A stretch of 64,000 bases of DNA from Euglena gracilis (GCA_039621445.1 CP154956.1:83262474-83326473); one strand, 5' to 3'; positions 53,416-63,893 are shown, counted from the stretch's first letter. Numbers and translations: made by a program. Notes: generated by a model from the sequence alone, not told the origin.

Positions 53416-53604
53416 GTGATACCCAACCTGTTTCCGCCAAGAAAATTTTTGAAGTTTTCTCATTGTGGTCTTTTGGTCGACTTGGCCAAGTCCATTTGGG
53501 TCAACGTGGACTTGAAAAGTCCATTTGGGTCAAAGTGGACCGTCAATACCTGCCTGATCAATACACCCCCAAACGATATCACCCCATCTTCTCTATCCCT
53601 CTAG
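53416..53604 (+). CDS. exon following a 44-nt intron, possibly terminal
   Basis: Acceptor tccacag|GTG after intron 53372-53415. VIPNLFPPRKFLKFSHCGLL then VDLAKSIWVNVDLKSPFG, closing with TAG at 53602-04. It contains an imperfect internal direct repeat (tccatttgggtcaa twice). If the stop is real, the gene ends here and a new gene begins further right; a donor within the exon is also possible. Confidence 0.5.
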   Translation: MIPNLFPPRKFLKFSHCGLLVDLAKSIWVNVDLKSPFGSKWTVNTCLINTPPNDITPSSLSL

Positions 53605-53639
53605 CTTCTTGCCCAAAAGCATGCCCAAAAGGATAAATG

Positions 53640-55316
53640 GAACCATTTTTAAGTAGGGATTGAAGATGGTGGGGTTGGGCATTATGGGATTGTCTTCATG
53701 AAATACCTTTTCCACCCCAAAGTGTCATAACGGGTTCCACCAGTGGCTCATTGTCACACCTTGCAGTTGGTGTGACAGCAAAAATGTTCTTTTTTATTGC
53801 TGTAACCACGGAAAAATTGACCTTCCTGCCTTAATATGGCACAAACTCCCATTGCATGGTGGCAAACTTGCAAAAAAAAATAGGTATTCAAAAATCATGC
53901 AAAAGTCAAAGTATTTAATAATTTTACGTATATCAAACTGTTACAAATAATTATCCTCTCTCCATGGCTCTTTATCTGTAGAATGTCTTTCTGTGCAGTA
54001 GTGACTTAGAGCAACGAAGCAACAAGATCTTGAATTTGTGTGATCATTACATATGGGTCGTCGCCAGTTGCCCTTCTAGCCACATCCAGAAACTGACAGG
54101 GGGGGTCCTGATCACCCCTCCCCCCCAGGTTCAAGGTGGGGGGGTCCACCCCCCCCCCCTGGACGTTGGGAGGGGGTGCCCGGACCCCTCTTTGGCAAGT
54201 TCCAAAATTGCAGAAAAATATTCCAGCTCTGTGCACCGAAAAGTGCAAAGCTCCAGAAACAGAAAGTGCCTCCCCCCTCACTTTTGCTGTTGTGCACTAT
54301 TTTGATGTTTGGAATGAAATAATAATGAAAAAAAAACTTTCAAGGAAGTCATAAACTTAGCATTTTTGGCTTTATTTTTGAACATGAACCAGGGATTTTC
54401 CAATTATTTTGGTATCAGCCAATAAAAAAAATATTTTCCTGGCCCGCTTTCAGTTTTGAGGTTGGTGGCCCCCCTCCCCCCCTAGTCGGTTGACTGGTCC
54501 AGTCAGCAGCACCCGGTACCACGGGAACGAAATGGGTGGCCCTTGGCCTGTTTCTTTCCCCCTCTTTCATGACCAAATGCATTCTTTTCAGCGCCTCCTC
54601 GGCACACCCACCAGCGCGACACACAAGGATTTGTGCGGAGCCGTGCAGGCGGAGCTGAGTTGCCCGGCGGGCGTATGCCGTCCCCACCCGATTGGGTGAT
54701 CCCAACACATTGATGATGACAATCTTTTTGTGCATTTTTTTTGCATTTCTAGTGCTTCTTTCCCAGCGATTTTTCAGATTCCATCTGGCTGATTAAATTT
54801 TTTTGAATTCGAATAATTTTGCATTTTTGGAACTTTTTTGGAATTTTTTTTTGTGAAACTCAAAATTTTGTTTTATTTTTTTTGGCATTCTGGATTTTTC
54901 TGCCCAACAATTTCCAGTTTTTTTTTTAATGAGCATATGTTCCCAGAACTTTAATTAAAAATGCATCAAAATGCAATCAAAAGCTTGAAACTTTTAACTT
55001 TTTCTGCATTTTTTTTTGCAAAATTTCTGTTTTTTTTTTTTTTTGCTTTTTTCAGTGTTTTTTTTACGTTTTTTTTGGTGAAAAAAGTGCGAATGATTGT
55101 TTGGAGCAAGCGCCATGTTACAGAAACTATAAATAGCGTTGCAATATGAAAAAATTCCCAGGAGAACGTGCATCTGTGGACGCCATCAGGCTGGTTATTC
55201 TATCAGGGAGGGGGTACAACATGGACCCTCGAAAATGCAAGTGCGCAAAATGCAAAAAAATGCGAAAAAGCACAAACATACACAAAAAAACGCAAGTTGC
55301 ATGAATATTTCTTCAG
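53640..55316. other. intergenic or intronic, no firm exon
   Basis: 54095-54200 is a C/G-tract palindromic element (gggggtcc.accccc around ggacgttggg) resembling 8400-8470 and 8750-8820. 54545-54700 has a coding-looking stretch (RLLGTPTSATHKDLCGAVQA after an acceptor tttcag) that closes at TGA. The rest is AT-rich with T/A runs. Confidence 0.35.
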
Positions 55317-55418
55317 GAGCTCCTTTGGGCTGTGCACTTTTCTGCCATGGAGGACATTCTGACTGGCTTGGTGGCTGACCAACTCCCCAAAGTCATTGTT
55401 GTGCCCCCCTGCCCCCCA
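55317..55418 (+). CDS. exon of the WD40 gene (or separate upstream gene)
   Basis: 34 codons, acceptor tcttcag|GAG, donor CCA|gtaagg, phase 0. ELLWAVHFSAMEDILTGLVA then DQLPKVIVVPPCPP. An amphipathic helix is likely. Confidence 0.6.
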
Positions 55419-58400
55419 GTAAGGTCCCCACCCAAAGACGTCCCCAATTTTCAGCCAAAATCCAACGTGGACCTCCCCTCAAATTGGGAAAATGCCCCAA
55501 AATCGGTGGGTCAATTTTCTTTGGACAGTTATAGTATGAGCTAGTTTTTGCTTGTTGCTGAAAATCCCGTTTTTCTGACCTTTATTTTTTTTTTTCGACC
55601 TTTGGCTGGAACTTCATTGTCATGCCACCAGATCTCCCACTGTTTGGAGTGGCGGTGCTTTCTGTGCAGAGCTTGCAAGCCGCCGCCGGAAGCCTCTTTG
55701 ACGCCCTCCCATTGATGGACGGAACCGAAGTGCCCGACCTGGCCCTTCCCCAGCAGACTTCACTCACCCTCTTCTGGCTCTGGTGGAGTGAAAGGCCCGC
55801 ACACCAATGCTGCACAAGGAACATCCAAGTCAGGGGGCTCCAAGCCAGAGGGAACCCTCCCACAGGGTTCATTCAGCTGCACCTTTTTTTTTTGCCAGCC
55901 AGCAGCCTACCCAATTTTTGGGATCCAATGTGTGTATAGTCAACAATAGTTTATGTCTGTTCAAAAAGACCTCTAGATTGTATGTTCCATGTGGATAATA
56001 ACTGGACTGAAGTTGGGCCTGGCTCCGTAAAATTTGCATTGATAAGGATTTTCAACTTTGCTGCTTGAAAAAAAAACAGCTTCCAGTCCGACACCACTGC
56101 CCCAGTAACCCCCCCCCCTCAACAGAGCAATTTTTTTTAAATGTTCTTTTTAAAATTTATTTAAAATTTAAATTTTAAAATCTATTTTTTCAAATCCTTA
56201 AAAAGCCATTTCTGAAGCATTCCTGGCACGTCCCACATAAATACTCAGTGCCCACCGGTTTTCACCCCCCTCCCTGCGCAGTCCGAAACAATTCCGTGGA
56301 AAGCGCTCACCGCTGGGGTGTTGTCTTCTATGGTCCTTGAAAGACTAAAGGGATCCAGCGGGCTGCATTAAGGGGTGTTGTGCCCCATGATTTGAGCAAA
56401 AAGCCGATTTTGGTTTTATGTCCATTGAACCTACCTGTTCCTCTTTGAATTGCCATCTTCATGATTTCCTTGAGCTTTCTCTTTCCTGCAAACAAAAACA
56501 GGCGAGGCCAGCGCTGCCTATGCTTTCATCCTGGTGTGCTCAGTTCCGGTGGCCCTCACAAAGCAGAAGGACTACCAGGAGCAAATGGCGGCTGACCTGC
56601 GTGAGGTGCCTCTCCCGGAGCAAATGGCGGCTGACCTGCGTGAGGTGCCTCTCCCATGCTTTGGAACAATGTGTCACCTTTTTTTTTCCCTCCTCAGGCC
56701 CACCAATAGCAACAACCGCAACACAAATGAACAGACCAAATGCCCACACCAACTGTGTCACGTGGGAAACATTGCCTGCCGAGGGCAATTCTGTTTTCTT
56801 TTCCGGGTTGCATTGGCCTTTGTGGCATTGCGCGACCCCCTCAGGCGCTGGGGTGTGCCAGCACGGAGGGATTCACCGTGATGCTCGACGTCATCGTCTC
56901 GCTCAAACCCTTGGAGGAGATCCGCGCCACCGCCCTCATGCCTTGTGTCCAGAACCTGGCCCACCATTGCAGGGAACTGGACCCAGGCTTTGCCACTGTG
57001 CTGTGGCAAATCTGCTATGAGGGCAAATCTGTGTCGCCAATGCAAGATGACAGACGGCGACTTCACCCGACAGATGAAAATAAACACCCGAAATGTTCAA
57101 AATGACGTGTTCCCCCAATTTCCGCCCTTTTTCGGACTCTGATGTCTGGGAATTCTCATTGCATTTTTTTTTCTATTGGAACTTGTTGTGCACCAGCAGA
57201 GCACTGCAGAGCAACGTACCTCCCCTTTGTCCAATACGCATCACCTCTTGCACCCCCAGTGTCAATTGCAATGCCTATTTCAATTTTGGTATAAACAATT
57301 TTGAAAAGCAAATCAAAAGGTACTGTTTCGGAATTGTTGTCTGCCAATCGTGGATATTTTGAGTCAGCATTCCCCGTCCTTCAAGAACAGGCTTGATTCT
57401 TGGTTTTCCCTTTCAAGTTGAAGTCTGGCGGGGTCTGGAGGTACCGGAACTTAAGAAAGTCAGGTTGCCGACAGAAGATATTTTATCTGTACCCAACTCA
57501 ACTGCCCTCATCAAACCGGAAGAGGTGCCCCCCCCCCATTCCCTTGCCTGCGCGCTGTGTATTGTGTTGTCCGTGGTTGTGTAAGATGTGTGTTTTGGAA
57601 CGTGTCACAAGTGTTTGGTCCGTTTGTATGGTATGTGTGCGTGTGCGTGCATGCGTATGTGCACCAGCATGCTTATTTTTATTTATTTGCTTATTTTGGT
57701 TGCCACATGTTTGGATGTGTCATGCCTATGGTTCAGGTTCAGGTTTATTGCTTTCCTCTGGGAGTGAACCTGCTGTTTTTCCAATGCTAAGTTAATTGGG
57801 AGGTTTCCTAACTTTTTTTTGCGCATGCGGAGGCAACATTCCAGCACCTATGGAATGAGGTCGATAGATAGCGCTCGTAAATGACCCCCCCCCCCCCGGT
57901 GAACTTGATCCCATAACCACCACCCCAAATAAGACCAAATAAGAATAAGAGGAGACTTTGGGTCCGTCGCTGAAAAACCCAAGGGGGGGTCTTATTTTTG
58001 GGGGGGTCTTATTGTCTGTGATCCAATTGGGTTTATGCTCGGAGGAGCTCCAAAAAGGAGGAATGCGGGGTTCAGCATTCCTCTCTCGTTCCTCCGTGCC
58101 CAAACTGCGTGCGCAGACAGCGGACCTCATTTTCTCCCTGACGGTCAGCAGCGGAGACACCCTCCGGGACAAGCTGTTGCTGAAGGGCAGTCGAGGTGCC
58201 CCCCCACATGCCCATGTGCGATGCCCACAAAAACCTGAGTCGATTTGGGTGCTCACTGGGTCGCAATCACAATGGAGGCAGTTCTGATGGGTTCACTTCC
58301 GACCTGCGGCCGGCACCGGTGCTGGTGTGTGTTGTCCTTGTTTTGTTCTGTGCAGTTTGGCCGAAAGTCTTCTCCGGGTTCACCGTGGTGGAAGTGCGCA

Positions 58401-61400
58401 CGACGTTCCAGGTTCGCGCAGGAGGACTTCTGTCCACCTACATCAAGTATGCCCACTCTGTTGTTCAGAACCGCACCGGAGGGTGGCTTATTTTGGGGAG
58501 CTTCAATCTGCCCGCTTCAACGGTAACTGCTCGTTTCTCGAGTTATTTCAGCAAAGTTGCCGAGGGCCGCTGCCCGGGCTGGACGGCATAAGGTCTCCAT
58601 AATCGATTGTGATCCGGCAGTGGGTTTGCAGTGAAGTATTTCTCTCGCCGCGGCCTAAAGGACCAGAGCAGTGATGAAAACCGCCAGGCAGAGGTCTCCA
58701 TTTTTTCCGCCAACAAACACATTTTGCTGCCACATGCCACATCTGCACCAATGCGAAAAGCAGCAAGGAATGAGGCGCGAAGCGCCGGAAAATACAGATC
58801 AGAGTGTGGGGAAACTGCAGGAACACACCACAGAAACTTGGTCTTTAGATCTCACCCAGCACTTTGTCAGCATCCTATCAAACACCAACCAACACGATCG
58901 CTGTGCCACCATATGCCAAATCACATACATGCATGCCGGACGGCACACTCAGACAGGCTGGTGGGAGCAATCCGTGCTTTGGTGTGCCCTGTGAAGTGGA
59001 TAACCTTACTGATGGGCTCGGCTGACACCCCCCCCCCCCCTGGGAAACTGTCAGCTGACAGGTTGGCCGGTACCAGGGACCCCGAGAGTTTCCCGGGCGG
59101 AACCCTGACAGGTTCTCGGGCATGACAGTTTTCCGGGGGGGGGGGTAGGTCTTTAAAACGTAGAAGTTTTTTTTAATATTTATTTCGAGTGAAACTTTGT
59201 TTTTATTAATTCTTGTTTTTTTTTTTTTTTTTTTAACTAAACAACTTTTCCAAATCTCGTGAACAATATGAAAAATATTCCTAGTTTTTAAATTATTTGT
59301 TACAAAGAACATAACATTTGTAACGTTCCCACTCTCAAAAAAAAAACACACCTTAATCTTTCAATTATAACGAATATTTACATGAACTTTTTATTCGGAG
59401 AAAAATATTTCTTTAATTACAATCTTCAAACATTGTAAATTTAATTGAGTTACCCTACCCCCTCCCCGTGGCTCCCTGCCGCAGAGCCCTCTCCCACCTC
59501 ATGGCCGCCACGCCGGTGGGCCGGACGCGCATCGAGGCGCTGTGGGTGACGGCGGAGCCCAGCCCCCCGGCGGGCGCGCTGGGGACCCGCCTCCCTCCGC
59601 CGGAGTGGCTGGCCGACGAGGTCGGCCTCCGCCACACAGTTTCCTCTCGTACCCCACCCCGTGATCCGTTCAGTTTGTGTGCTTTATTTTTTGGCAAAAT
59701 TATTTTTTGGGCATTTTTTTTTGGCGATATACCGAAAGTGAAAGATGGTTGATTTGGAGCAAAAAGGCATCTTCTCGATGCGGTCCACACCTGGTGCATC
59801 TTTTGGGGCATCACCTCACGCGCAATCGCCGTTGCTTTTCAGAGGATTAATGGATGGATATAACTCTGGCTTTGTGTTGGGGGTGGGTTAAACCCCCCCC
59901 CCCCACCTATAAGAAACCCCCCTCTATAAGAAACCCCCACCTATAAGAAACCCTTTGGAGATTTTTGGACCGACGCCCACCTATAAGAAACCCCCACCTA
60001 TAAGAAACCCCTGGGGAGCTTTGAACCCAACCACCTATAAGAAACCCCCCTATTTTCTTCGGCGCCGAAGGCGCCGAAGGAAATTCTTGACTGTTTTTGG
60101 CCACTTTTGGCCTTTTGTTGGCTCAAAAATTTTTCGGACATTGAAGCCCACCTATAAGAAACCCCCACCTATAAGAAACCCCTCGGGCCATTTTTTGGAA
60201 ACCCACCTATAAGAAACGGGTTTCTTATAGGTGGGGGGGGGTTTATTGTGTTGATCAAGGTCAAGCGCCAACAGCTACAACCACAGTTTGACGGTCTTAC
60301 AATGTGTTCTTGGCGTGTGGACATTTTCAGAGGTTTCCCTGTCCCCCCCCCCCCCCCAAGTTAAGACCTCAGGTCTGCTTTTCTGTTGCTGAAAACCCAA
60401 GGGAGTCTTATTTATTGGGGGGGGGTCTACCTCCTGGAGTTCTGCTAAAAGAATCGGCCGAAAAAAATGTCTTGCTGCGGGAGGGTCCAAAAGAAGACTT
60501 TAAAAGGACGATTTCTGATAATGAGCAAAAGTGGTCTCGAAGAATGCCAATTTTTAACACGTGCAAAATGGGTAAAAATTTAAAAAAATATTATTAATGT
60601 CAAACATCACGGACTTTTCATTTTGGGCATTTTCACAGTTTTGGGGGTCTATTTTTTCCAGTTTTTTGGGGGGGTGGTTGCTGAAAATCGGCATGGGGTC
60701 AATTTTTTTTGGGTAGTCTTTTGGGGGGGGGGTGAGGTTATTTTTTTTGTGGGGGGGTCTTTTTTTGCCTGGGAAGGGGACAATGCACACCATCTTTTTT
60801 TCATGGGACTTTCACGCTCATTATGTCTTTTTCCACCATAGTTCAGCATTTTTTTTTCTGGATGGGCTGTCCCAGTCAGTGCATGCATCTTTGCAATTGC
60901 AGATAAATACAAGTCACAGCGGAGAACTACGGATCAGGTTTTGGCGTGCCAATTACAGATAAAGGTGAATCTCTGGTGTGTGTGCGCGCGCACACGGGGA
61001 TGTGGGAGCGTGCCGACCTCTTATTATCGCTTGTCGCTCCAGAAGCCAATGTTGAAGGTGCTGACGCTGTCGACGTCGTCGCACTCGTACAATGACGACG
61101 ACGAGCCACTGGTGGAGAACGAGTCGTTTGACGTCCCGTCGCTGAACGGCGACCCCCTTCCAGGCCGGCCCCTTCCGCAGGGCTGTGTGGGGGCCAGCTG
61201 TTACGGCCCCCAGGAGCGTGCGCATAAATTGTGCATAAGAGGGTTATAAAGGAAATTTTAAAGGAGCTAATTTTTTTTGGGAAGGGTAAACCGAAAGCGC
61301 CAAACGAATCAAAATTGTCCGTCACACTATATGTCATATTTTCGAAGCAGTTCTGCTCCGACCTCCGACCCGAATGCGTAATGGAATTTGGGAATAAATT

Positions 61401-63893
61401 ATTTGGGTGAGAGCCTTCTGTTTTCCTTCTCGATTCACCTCCTGTTGAGCAAACCCAATACCGGGGGGGGGGGGAATTTTGCCCTAGAGAATTTCGCGGG
61501 ATTCCTTAAAAATGTCCCGAAATATTTCGTGGGATTTTTTTCTGTGAATTTTTGGTTGAAGATCGTGAGCACCAGAATGGGAACACATGAACACGCAGGC
61601 GAATATTCGCAGGAAAAATTTCGCGGGATTCCTCAAAAATGTCCGGAAATATTTCGCGGGATTTCCTTCCGCGAAATTTGTCTGTGCAAATTGTCGCCGC
61701 AAAGTTTCTCTGGCACAAAATTCCCCCCCCCCGGTAGCGACTGCATTTAATAAGGGCATTCGAAGGTCATTTTGCTGAGATCTTAATTGAGCAATCCAAA
61801 TGCAATCCAAAATGTGATCCCAAAGAAAACAACAGTATGGTGTGTTGATGAAAGTGAATGGTTTGAAAAAATATTCTTGAGCAACTCGTGTGGACACGTG
61901 CATCAATTGAACAGAAGGCACTATGGAGGGACTTTCGTCGATTCTAAAGTTTTTTTTCCAACACTTTTTGTCCCATTTCTCTCCTGCTGTTGGGGGCTGC
62001 GGTATCTGGTCCTGGGCACACAATTTTTTTACCGACCCCCTGGGGGGAGGGGGTCCGGGCCAAAAACCAGTCACTCATTCTGAAACAGCCAGTCACCCCC
62101 CCGGGGGGGGGTGTCGGCCAGTGACTAAGTGATTGTATGGTCCTGGGCACCCCGTCGCCTGTCGCTGACAGCTTTCCCACCAGCGTTCCAGGCGGCCGGC
62201 GGACGGCGGGGGGGGGGGTGGTCTGCCTCCAGCCGGCGGAGGTCGGGGCGGCGCTGCCGGACGGGGCGGTGGTGTTCCGGGCGGGGGGCCACTCCTACTG
62301 GGTGTCGTGCGCCGACTTCTCCGCCGATGACCAGTGGCTGGCCACGGGCGGCTGGGACTGCGCCATCCGGTGTGTGCTTCTGAACACCTCCACTAGGATT
62401 TTTTTTTTTAAGTCTTAGACCCCCAAGGGGGTGGGGGGTAGGGTGGGTTGGTCCGGCCGAGCCCCCCCCTCCCTCTGGGAGTCCGGTCCCCCCAGGGGGG
62501 TGGGATATAATTTTTGGCGCCGGAAATTTTTGAAAATGGTGCATCTTTTTTAGAAATTTTCGCGATTTTATGGCCATTTTCGGAAAAAAGTGTGTGGGTC
62601 CACCGGACCCCCCAGCATGTGGGTGGGTGGGGGGGGAGCCCCCCCGTCTTAAAAAAAACCCCTGACCCCCACCCGCTTATGTGCCACGTTCAATGTGTTG
62701 AGCCTCAGTTGCCCGCCACACTGGCCAAATCCACCACTGTTCACTGTCTACCCAACTCCTGTGCAACCAGGGTGTGGAACGTGACTGCAGGGTCGCTGTC
62801 AACCACCTTCATCCAGGGGGACACCACCTCAAGCATACTGGTTTTCCGGAGCAACTATGAATTGTTTTGAAGCGAAGCTGGAGTAAAACTCCATTTTATT
62901 CAGACTTGTACGCAGTTCCACTCATGAAGCCTGCTGTTGCCTCTTACCCCATCATTGGACTTTATTCTCGCTGTCACCGGTTCCGTCGTTTGCACAACAT
63001 TGTGCCAATGGCATCGACTCCCCATAGTCTGCATTTGAGGGTATTATTATTTTATTTTTTTTGGTTTTGTGAAACAATGCATTGGATCCAGGCTGTATTT
63101 TAGTCGGGTGCCGACCCCACCCCGGGGGGGTAGGGCACACGGCCAAAAGTGCCCTAGCACAGATCCCAGCGCCGAAGGCACCAGGGAGCCAAAAATGGCC
63201 TTTTTTCAAAGGAATGTGCCTAGGCACAGGCCGAAATCCGACCCCCGGGGGGGGGGGTAGTGCCTGCCTGGGCAGGCACTCACAGGCACTCCGGACCCCC
63301 CTCCCCCCGGGGTTGGTAAAAAAACAGCCTGATTGGATCAACAGACAGAGATGCTGCAAGGCCCCAGACAGCTGGAAGGAGTGGCTTTCACTGCTCACAC
63401 AGCAGACATGAAACAGCGGGAAGTGGACACCAGCGCCGGTGCGGGTGGAGGTTGCGGTAAGTGAAAGCTATTAAATGCGCAATGGTGGTGGTGGTGGTGT
63501 TAATGACAACAGTGGTAGTTAATGATGATGGCTATGACGTGATGACAAAAGTCTTTTGCTGTTGGCCACAACAGGCAGCTGCAACATCGACAAGAGTGAT
63601 TACACCATTTTGACAGGTTGCTCTTTCAGGTTCATGCACATTTGCATGCACATTTGGCCCTCATCGACTGGTGTTGTCTCCTCATTGTAATTAATTATCA
63701 TAATAATTGTCCCCGGATTACGGAGGCCTCCGGGGGGGGGGGTTCTGGGTGCGTGCCCCCCTGCGCCGGAGCGCGCCCACGGCAGCTGGGTCACGTCACT
63801 GTGCTTCGGCCGCCCCCCACGCAAGAAGTCCATCCTGCGCCAGCGGCTCATCAGCACCTGCCGGGGTGTCCCCACCGAGAGCTTCATCACCCG
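55317..63893 (+). CDS. large multi-exon gene ending in WD40 repeats, incomplete at the right edge
   Basis: At least a dozen plus-strand exons. From 56502 on they form a chain in which every phase matches: 56502-56605, 56845-57030, (57200-57215), 57391-57524, 58045-58195, 58356-58522, 58552-58592, 58632-58670, 59485-59638, 61043-61186, 62191-62369 and about 63733-63893. The N-terminal part is helical and beta-rich with no recognised domain. The last two exons carry WD40 blades: GHSYWVSCADFSADDQWLAT followed by GGWDCAIR, and AHGSWVTSLCFG followed by RLISTCR. The GG-W-D-x-x-x-R form resembles the first blades of BEACH-domain (neurobeachin/LYST-type) proteins, which would make it a membrane-traffic scaffold, but no BEACH domain is seen, so this is a tentative inference. 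Exon GC content rises sharply towards the 3' end. Confidence 0.65.
55632..55787 (+). CDS. exon of the WD40 gene
   Basis: Acceptor gccaccag|AT, donor TGGA|gtgaaa (phase 1). LPLFGVAVLSVQSLQAAAGS then LFDALPLMDGTEVPDLALPQ. Entry phase does not match 55317-55418, so one more exon is expected between. Exit phase matches 56502. Confidence 0.6.
56502..56605 (+). CDS. exon with a 39-bp tandem duplication at its donor
   Basis: Acceptor aaaacag|GC. EASAAYAFILVCSVPVALTK then QKDYQEQMAADLRE|gtgcct. The following 39 bp repeat exactly and offer a second identical donor at 56644|56645, which would add 13 in-frame residues (VPLPEQMAADLRE). Confidence 0.65.
56845..57030 (+). CDS. 62-codon exon of the WD40 gene
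   Basis: Acceptor cccctcag|GCG, donor AAATCT|gtgtcg, phase 0. Contains FTVMLDVIVSLKPLEEIRAT and ALMPCVQNLAHHCRELDPGF. Helical-repeat character (HEAT/ARM-like) is inferred from the pattern of hydrophobic residues. Confidence 0.7.
57200..57215 (+). CDS. possible 16-nt micro-exon
   Basis: Acceptor ccagcag|AGC and donor CAAC|gtacct enclose STAEQ plus one base. It converts phase 0 to phase 1 exactly as needed between 57030 and 57391. Supported only by phase and sites. Confidence 0.3.
57391..57524 (+). CDS. exon of the WD40 gene, beta-rich
   Basis: Acceptor agaacag|GC, donor GAAGAG|gtgccc, phase 0 out. LILGFPFQVEVWRGLEVPEL then KKVRLPTEDILSVPNSTALI. Confidence 0.6.
57880..58020. mobile_element. 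AATAAGACC-motif MITE between exons
   Basis: C12 then accccaaataagacc-type units on the left, gGGGGGtcttatttttggGGG and ggtcttatt on the right. Ends 25 bp before the acceptor of the 58045 exon. Confidence 0.5.
58045..58195 (+). CDS. exon of the WD40 gene
   Basis: Acceptor gctcggag|GAG, donor GTCGAG|gtgccc (phase 1). AQTADLIFSLTVSSGDTLRD then KLLLKGSR; beta-strand rich. Confidence 0.6.
58356..58522 (+). CDS. exon of the WD40 gene, beta-rich
   Basis: Acceptor tctgtgcag|TT, donor TCAACG|gtaact, phase 0 out. VFSGFTVVEVRTTFQVRAGG then LLSTYIKYAHSVVQNRTGGW. Could be part of a jelly-roll or lectin-like domain (inference). Confidence 0.65.
58552..58592 (+). CDS. 41-nt exon after a 29-nt intron
   Basis: Acceptor tatttcag|CAA, donor ATAAG|gtctcc (phase 2). 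QSCRGPLPGLDGI. Upstream intron is 58523-58551. Confidence 0.5.
58632..58670 (+). CDS. 39-nt exon after a 39-nt intron
   Basis: Acceptor tttgcag|T, donor GAGCA|gtgatg (phase 2). EVFLSPRPKGPE. The alternative frame KYFSRRGLKDQSSDEN is also open but breaks the phase chain to 59485. Confidence 0.45.
58700..59460. other. intron, with a CTGACA/TGTCAG G-tract element
   Basis: 59023-59147 has ctgacaCCCC, aactgtcagctgacagg and ctgacaggttctcgggcat then G10 before TA: an inverted-motif element. 59150-59460 is AT-rich with no exon. Confidence 0.45.
59485..59638 (+). CDS. GC-rich exon of the WD40 gene
   Basis: Acceptor gccgcag|A completes the split Gln codon; donor CACACA|gtttcc, phase 0. ALSHLMAATPVGRTRIEALW then VTAEPSPPAGALGTRLPPPE. 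Third positions are almost all G or C, unlike the flanking introns. Confidence 0.65.
59891..60243. mobile_element. TA-type MITE, CCTATAAGAAACC family
   Basis: Tips AACCCCCCCC..acctataagaaac and gtttcttataggtGGGG..GTT between TA (59889-90, 60244-45). About ten internal copies of cctataagaaacc, mostly direct, one inverted at the right end (60215-60232). Centre ttcggcgccgaaggcgccga. 353 bp. Confidence 0.8.
60250..61040. other. intron, no exon seen
   Basis: T/G-tract-rich (60655-60780) with gggggtctattttt motifs; alternating gtgtgtgtgcgcgcgcacac at 60975-60995. No coding sequence beyond the next exon. Confidence 0.4.
61043..61186 (+). CDS. acidic exon of the WD40 gene
   Basis: Acceptor cgctccag|AAG, donor GGCTGT|gtgggg, phase 0 both ends, 48 codons. 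KPMLKVLTLSTSSHSYNDDD then EPLVENESFDVPSLNGDPLP. A linker between folded parts is likely. Confidence 0.6.
62030..62135. repeat. GTGACTAAGTGATTG element end
   Basis: ggccaaaaaccagtcactca, C/G tracts and ggccagtgactaagtgattg; matches the right end of the element at 7690-8010. Confidence 0.55.
62191..62369 (+). CDS. WD40 blade exon
   Basis: Acceptor cgttccag|GCG, donor ATCCG|gtgtgt (phase 2). After a Gly-rich start: VCLQPAEVGAALPDGAVVFR, then GHSYWVSCADFSADDQWLAT and GGWDCAIR. GH, D and the W-D dipeptide positions match a WD40 repeat. The G11 tract (62209-62219) encodes glycines and is a likely site of length error. Confidence 0.75.
62405..62668. repeat. degenerate element related to 13330-14023 and 17449-17925
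   Basis: Left ttttttttttaagtcttaga and right gtcttaaaaaaaacccctg enclose G/C tracts and tggccattttcggaaaa. The left tip is degraded so no target duplication is seen. Confidence 0.4.
63089..63331. mobile_element. hAT-like MITE with perfect 8-bp target duplication
   Basis: Starts caggctgtattttagtcggg, ends ggtaaaaaaacagcctg; direct repeat attggatc at 63081-63088 and 63332-63339. 243 bp, no ORF. Reverse-complement relatives at 12189-12424 and 17680-17886. Confidence 0.85.
63733..63893 (+). CDS. WD40 blade exon, last in the window
   Basis: VLGACPPAPERAHGSWVTSL, CFGRPPRKKSILRQRLISTC and RGVPTESFITR. The donor ACCCG|gtcagc has the same phase and the same CCG|gt junction as the preceding blade exon, typical of duplicated blade exons. 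The 5' boundary is masked by a G11 run at 63733-63743. Confidence 0.65.

Noticed and set aside
54415-54735. Minus-strand 106-codon ORF
   Set aside because: Overlaps a plus-strand stretch with an acceptor site; neither strand shows a recognisable domain, and the ORF start lies in AT-rich intron sequence.
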